From Epiperipatus broadwayi (lineage: Eukaryota; Onychophora; Udeonychophora; Euonychophora; Peripatidae): a stretch of DNA of 64,000 bases. Below the pieces are notes generated by a model that was not told the origin of the DNA, ran no database searches, and saw only the letters and a program-made list of their open reading frames with translations. Positions 59,030 to 64,000 of this stretch are shown in pieces. The stretch is taken from positions 21,452,750-21,516,749 of the forward strand of contig JAQFVV010012396.1 of assembly GCA_028023455.1 (NCBI GenBank), read 5' to 3'. Made by a program: the position numbers and the translations under genes. The first letter of the stretch is position 1, and each line of letters begins with the position of its first letter.

Positions 59030-61175
59030 AATGTAACTGCAAGTGTAAAATACTTTAGTAATATCTATATATATGTTTTCTTTATATTATATTAAATTTA
59101 TATTTCTAATGAAAATCTTGTGTTTCTTTAGGTAATAGTTTAGCATTAATAAATATTATTTTAATGAATGTAATTCCTGGGCTACTTTTTGCATGATCAT
59201 CATCATCTTTTTGATCTTATGCTTTATTGCTGTGTTTCTGGATCTGGAATTAAAATAATTATGCTGTATCATTGGGATTGTTATTCATAGGGTCAGAGAC
59301 TCGAAGAATAGGCAAATAGGTTAGAATTCAGGATTACACCAGACCTGTGCATCTTGAGCATGATCAAATTTGAGATATGTTTGCTTGAATTTTTAATATT
59401 GTTGAGTGAGCAGACTGTTTTGACTGGTACAATAGACTTTGTATAATGGTATAAAAAGTTCACCAAAATATGTAACCATTCCAACAATATAATACTTTTA
59501 TCTATGATGAACTATATATAATTAATGGCATAATCTATATCTGAATAATAGACTTTATATATCAATTGTAGTGGTAGAAAACACCAAGATTACACAGATT
59601 ACAGTAGCTGGTAAAGGTTGCCACTAGGCAAATAGCCTATCATTAGACTGAAAACATTATTCTATGATCATAATGTTTATTTATATATGAAATATGACCA
59701 TGTAAGATTTTATAGTGTAATCTTTTGTAGACTCTAATTATTCTGGTAAATTCTGTTTTCAGAGGATGCAGTTGTTTTCAATACAATAGTTATATATTAA
59801 AGTAACAAGAGAGACATGCAAGTATGAATATACAATAGTCTCTATTATGCTTTACTTTTTTATATTTCCCATTTCGATCACCTCTAACTGCAATCCGAAG
59901 TAATTTGATCTATTTTAAAATAAATCACTTTCTAATTAATGCAATCACTTACCAATTGTTTAACAATTTAACATTATAATAATCTTTGCTGATGAAATAC
60001 ACCCATCACTAACCTATGGCCAACAAAGGTCAACTTTATTATTGGCATCCCACCCAAATAAGGGTGATTGCCTAAGTGTATTATATAATAGTGGGTTAAC
60101 TGTGTGTAGCTTAACTCAGAACCTCTTGATTAAATGTTTAATAATTTAATCTTAACTATTAAATGATGATATATGTGTCTTTTGTTTTCTTATGTCCATA
60201 GCTTTTATATCCACTTATTATCACATATGTGTCTTATGTTTCTTATGACTGGAATTTAAACTGACTATAACATACTTTTTATCTCTCCACAACTGAGCAG
60301 TTCACATTCATAAAATTAAAATCTACATACACATTAGTATAACAAAGATAATAAAAATATATAAAAAAATGAAATCAATATAAAAACTTACCCCCTCCAA
60401 AATTTATGTCAAAAATATTGAATAAATACTTCGAAATAACCCCATACTCTATTGTTGAAACATTTTACAAATCTATAATAGCTTATATACATAAAACACA
60501 ACTGATTGAGTCTATAATTGTATTTCACTGATCACAGTAGAAAAGTTCATTTTATAAATAGTTTATAATTACTCACTTGTTGATCTGCTGTTAATATGAA
60601 TTAATTTGAAGTTGACCACCCATTTCTCAAAATAATGGGCAGCTATCAATGAATCAAATTTAATCAGAAGTGTACAGTCCATGGATTGACATTTTTCTGT
60701 AAATTCTTGCATGAATCCCTAAGAGTTATTTCTTCTGGAAACACCCTTGGCTACCTGGCTGCCTTCATACATTTCTGGAGATGGAAATTCATTGGCATAT
60801 TTCAGGTGCGGCTTGGGAGATGGTTTTCCTCAGTAGAGATATCTTTGATTCTTTCTAGCCAGATAAACTTTTCATAGCAACTTACCACAGTCTTTCAATA
60901 AATAGTTTTCATAATCAATCTTTAAGCAAAAAAAGTATGATTTTTTCAACCTCCCCCCCCTCTCTTTCTCTGTGTTTTTAAGTAATTTTATTTTATGAGC
61001 AGAATTCTTATCTTTTTGATTTATTTTTAGCACAAATTAATCACTTAAATTTCTGTCCTTTTTAATTTTGGACCTTTTAATTTTAAAAAGTTTGTGATTA
61101 ATTAATGAAATTTACAATGAATAGACTCTTACAATACTTTTAATTACAAATTGGTATTTAGCTTGGGATTCAACA
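59030..61175. other. AT-rich interval, no gene seen
   Basis: No recognisable protein or RNA gene. 60570-60890 is less AT-rich and has a 63-codon plus-strand frame of unknown meaning. A C9 run lies near 60952-60960. Confidence 0.45.
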
Positions 61176-61179
61176 ATAG

Positions 61180-61290
61180 AGTTTAACTACAACATGGTTA
61201 TGTGTATCGGTGATATGAGATAGTATGGATAGTTGAAGGGTGCTTTGAAGTCCGAGTTCAAATTCCCTATATTTACAATTAGGTGCCAGG
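61180..61290 (+). repeat. tRNA-like short repeat, fragment
   Basis: GTTATGTGTATCGGTGATAT and GAAGTCCGAGTTCAAATTCC match the A/B-box end of the repeats at 40760-40925 and 58401-59020. Only this end is preserved. Confidence 0.5.
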
Positions 61291-62779
61291 TATGTAAAGA
61301 GTGCCTGTATTTCCAATATTGATATAAATGTAGTTGTATGTATTCTTACATAAATGTAAAAAATATTGTATGTAAATTTATTTATTAAAATCTATATGTG
61401 CATATACATAAATTTAATAAAATAAAAAAATTAGAATATTCATTCTAAATAATTTTTATTTGTGGTATTTTTATAGTGAATAGTGATTGGTAGTAACTTC
61501 TTTATTTGAATTATTTTTTGCTACTCTTGACTTTAAATTAAACATGATTTTACTGTATATTGTTATTTTTTAAAATAGAATTTATTGGTCAATTAGAAAT
61601 ACAATATGAATACAATGTTTTTTTTATGGATATCCAGTGTTGCTGTCTATGGTCAATCTTGTTTTTAAGCCTCCAGCGATACTTGGCTGAGCTTGAGGCT
61701 GCAAGGGATTGTTCATAATTGAGAGTTCTTGGATTTTTTGGGGGTGGAATGTTCAGGTTTTAGGCAACTGGTAAATTGCCCATGCATCATTAAATATTCC
61801 CATGGGAGCTACTATTTGGTTTCTTGTTTTAATTTTCTTTATGATCTTACAAAATGTAGATATTAAATCACAGTTATTATTTTTGAAGATTAATTGACAT
61901 CATAATAACCAGATAGCAAAAGTGATGAAAATTGTGATCCTGGTTACAGGAAAGTATCCTTTTATAATAGTGGCTTTAATTGAAAAAAATTTCTTAGGAT
62001 TAACTTTGGTACAAGCTGTGATGAATTTTCTAATAGGGTTAAAATATTGACATGTATGAAGGACATGTTTAATGGTCTCTTCTTCATGTTTGCAAAGTTG
62101 GACATGTCAAATCAATTTTGGTTAAACCCCTCTGCATGACCAAAAAATGATTTGTTGTCAGGGCAGTGAGAATTTAATTATGAAGTCCAAATGTTTGGAC
62201 TCCATATGCCAGTATCCAAACTTTTTTTATGATCTTCTTTATTGTAATTACCAGGGCAGGTGGGCCATTTGAGTCATTGTTTATAGCTAGGGTGTAAGCA
62301 CCCAAATAGGTGATTTTTTCTTTAAATGGGATAGGAGAGATTTGTGTAGTTTTTTAACATAGTCCCACATAGCATTGAGCCATTTACTTTTAAATGGTGG
62401 AGGAGAGTCCATAGGGTTCAGTAAAGGAAAAATTGATTGTTCAGAAGTATATAATTTAAGGATTGTATCATGTTAATTGTTCTCTGTAAATAATAGGTAG
62501 AGACTGAGTGGAGGGCCAAACCATTAAGCTTTTTAGGCCTATGAACTTTATGCAAGCTTATTGCTATTATTTTATATCTCTATATTATCCTCAAGCAAAT
62601 AGAATTTATTTTATTCTGGAAGCTTTTGGTGAGACGAAAGGCAGGTAAGAAATAATTTATACAAGGGAAAAACAATATGTTTAAAAAGGAGGTTTTCCCC
62701 AGAAGGGACAGTTATATTCTAGAGAGAGAGTCCACTACTTTCTTGGTGAAGGTAAGATTTGACTCTTGAAGGTCATGTC

Positions 62780-62990
62780 TCATAGCAGAAGGTGACTTGA
62801 ATGTGGTTCTGCTGTGAAAAAAGAGGGAACCTTTTTTTCCGAACAGATGTTCCAGGTTGCTGATTTTTGTAGGTCGAGCTTAAAAGCATAAATTTGTGAG
62901 TAATTTTTGATGATTTTTTTCAGTGATGCAAGGTCTTTCTTCCCTGAGAGATAGATGACTATGTCATCCATGAAGTAAATATGATGGACT
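62780..62990 (-). pseudogene. RT catalytic box fragment of the edge LINE (FMDD)
   Basis: Reads HHIYFMDDIVIYLSGKKDLA, then KKIIKNYSQIYAFKLDLQKS and ATWNI. FMDD keeps both catalytic Asp residues and replaces Tyr by Phe. It lies in the frame next to the preceding RT fragment, so a frameshift separates them. Confidence 0.72.
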
Positions 62991-63080
62991 TCCTCCCCTA
63001 GAGCTGGGACAAAAATTCCAGGTATTTTTAGTTCTATCTGCCTTAATAGAGGAATTCAGAAAGCAATAAAACAGAGGGAA

Positions 63081-63464
63081 CTAAGGGTGATCTCTGGGGA
63101 ATAGATAGATGAGGCCCAAACCTGTCAAAAGACATCCATTTAGTGATGTGAAAACAGATCTATTAAGAATTAAATTTCCAATGATTCTAATATGTACATC
63201 TTGAACTGAGTATTCACAGAAAGTCTGGAGAAGAATAGAGAACTTAACAGAGTCAAATGCTAAGGGAAGGTCTAACTGGATTGCAATTGGTCTGGATTTT
63301 TTGGAGTTTCTGACATGGTCTGTAAGTAGTAAGAATCCAGATATTGCTTGATTTGTTGAGGTTCCATTCCTTGAAAATTGGGAGGTGAAAATGTTTTGGA
63401 ATATTTGATCTTGTATTTTATCTTTTATTCTTGATTCTGTTGTTTTAATTGAAAGGGGAATCAT
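63081..63464 (-). pseudogene. RT fingers/palm fragment of the edge LINE
   Basis: 127 codons open: IPLSIKTTESRIKDKIQDQI, then SGFLLLTDHVRNSKKSRPIA, IQLDLPLAFDSVKFSILLQT and LILNRSVFTSLNGC, ending in a frameshifted PQG region. The LDLPLAFDSV box contains the first catalytic Asp. It pairs motif by motif with residues 455-580 of the better copy. Confidence 0.78.
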
Positions 63465-64000
63465 GGAAATGGGGCATTTAATTCAGATGAGAGTTTTTTT
63501 CTTGAGGAAGGGAACCAATGAAATAGGGTATAGATCATTGAAGTTGCAGAAGTCTTCCACTAAAATATTGATCATTCCAAGAATTATTGGAGTGATAAAA
63601 TGACTTAGATATATAAGGACAAACTTTGAAATACTATGCAGACCAGTGTGTATATGCTTTGAAAATGATTTTAATTTGTCAAGAATTATTTTTTCAGTAA
63701 TACCATGCTCAATGGTATCTATTTGAGTGTTCCATATTTGTCCAATTTAGAATTTGGCATTTTGTAATTTCTTTTTAAAGAATTGATGAATTTTTGTAAT
63801 CATTATTGGACCTGCATAGCATTTCTGGTCGTTGGCAATTATAGATGGTGTAGAATATTTTTTCCAGCACCAATAGCCCATTGTAAATAACCCTGTGTCC
63901 AATTGTGTTGATTGGTTAGGTAGATCCTGGCCCTCTTAGTTGCTATGTATTCCCCAAGGGCCCTCTATCTATCATGATATTGAGTTTTAAGATACATGAT

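Larger units (their letters stand above)
61600..64000 (-). mobile_element. Old L1/Tx1-like LINE, minus strand, running off the window
   Basis: From the right edge inward the minus strand encodes RALGEYIATKRARIYLTNQH, WTQGYLQWAIGAGKN, EHGITEK, HTGLHSISKFV, MINILVED and LYPISLVPFLKKK (each with a counterpart in residues 288-445 of the 32-36 kb ORF2). RT follows with ISMIPLSIKT, IQLDLPLAFDSVKFS, a degraded PQG region and HHIYFMDDIVIYLSG (FMDD at about 62974-62963). The post-RT region follows, and near 62105-62050 CKHEEETIKHVLHTC remains from the C-terminal Cys/His motif. Frameshifts and stops throughout. The 5' part (ORF1, endonuclease) lies outside the window. Confidence 0.82.

Noticed and set aside
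1-64000. Host protein-coding gene
   Set aside because: No series of exons with plausible splice sites and no recognisable non-transposon protein was found on either strand. Short exons in introns cannot be excluded by eye.

Overview
The window reads as non-coding, repeat-rich DNA from an animal (metazoan) genome. GC content is visibly low, long (TA)n, (TATG)n and (CA)n microsatellites are frequent, bacterial-style gene packing is absent, and no convincing host exon was found. All recognisable protein-coding sequence belongs to transposable elements. GIY-YIG Penelope-like elements (PLEs), an L1/Tx1-like LINE with a CCHC ORF1, an RTE/BovB-like tail and tRNA-like short repeats together would suit a mollusc, perhaps a cephalopod. 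That assignment is a low-confidence inference.

Layout. 1-2.2 kb is plain AT-rich DNA. 2.2-2.5 kb holds three PLE-terminus-like units with hammerhead-like cores. 7.86-8.55 kb is an unclassified interspersed repeat, and a second copy of it lies at 17.4-20.2 kb. 9.1-9.7 kb (minus) looks like an integrase C-terminus and 13.1-15.1 kb (minus) like a decayed coiled-coil gag; the two may be remains of one LTR element. A PLE (17.90-19.88 kb, minus) with inverted terminal arms sits inside the second repeat copy. 20.3-21.1 kb is an inverted pair of tRNA-like repeats. 24.5-27.2 kb is a head-to-head pair of decayed PLEs. 28.34-28.5 kb carries a hammerhead-ribozyme-like motif, with a degraded relative at 46.1 kb. 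30.3-30.7 kb is an RTE-like LINE tail. 31.7-36.0 kb (minus) is the best-preserved element, an L1/Tx1-like LINE. 41.5-42.7 kb (minus) is another PLE family. A 134-bp MITE-like element is at 43.86 kb. 49.57-50.19 kb is a coding-less foldback relative of the 17.9-kb PLE. 51.3-55.6 kb (plus) and 61.6-64.0 kb (minus, running off the edge) are two older LINEs of the same broad clade as the 32-36 kb copy. 58.40-59.02 kb is a foldback with tRNA-like promoter boxes.

The most informative signals are: (1) a PLE family seen twice with the same architecture (inverted arms, a roughly 42-bp extension on one side only, both copies inside (TA)n tracts); (2) a hammerhead-like motif with a GUC cleavage triplet; (3) a LINE whose ORF2 is open for about 900 codons apart from one UGA at codon 12 and whose ORF1 stop overlaps the ORF2 start by 11 nt; (4) foldback and tandem-duplication structures recurring throughout. 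All calls come from reading the sequence by eye; no alignment or database search was run.
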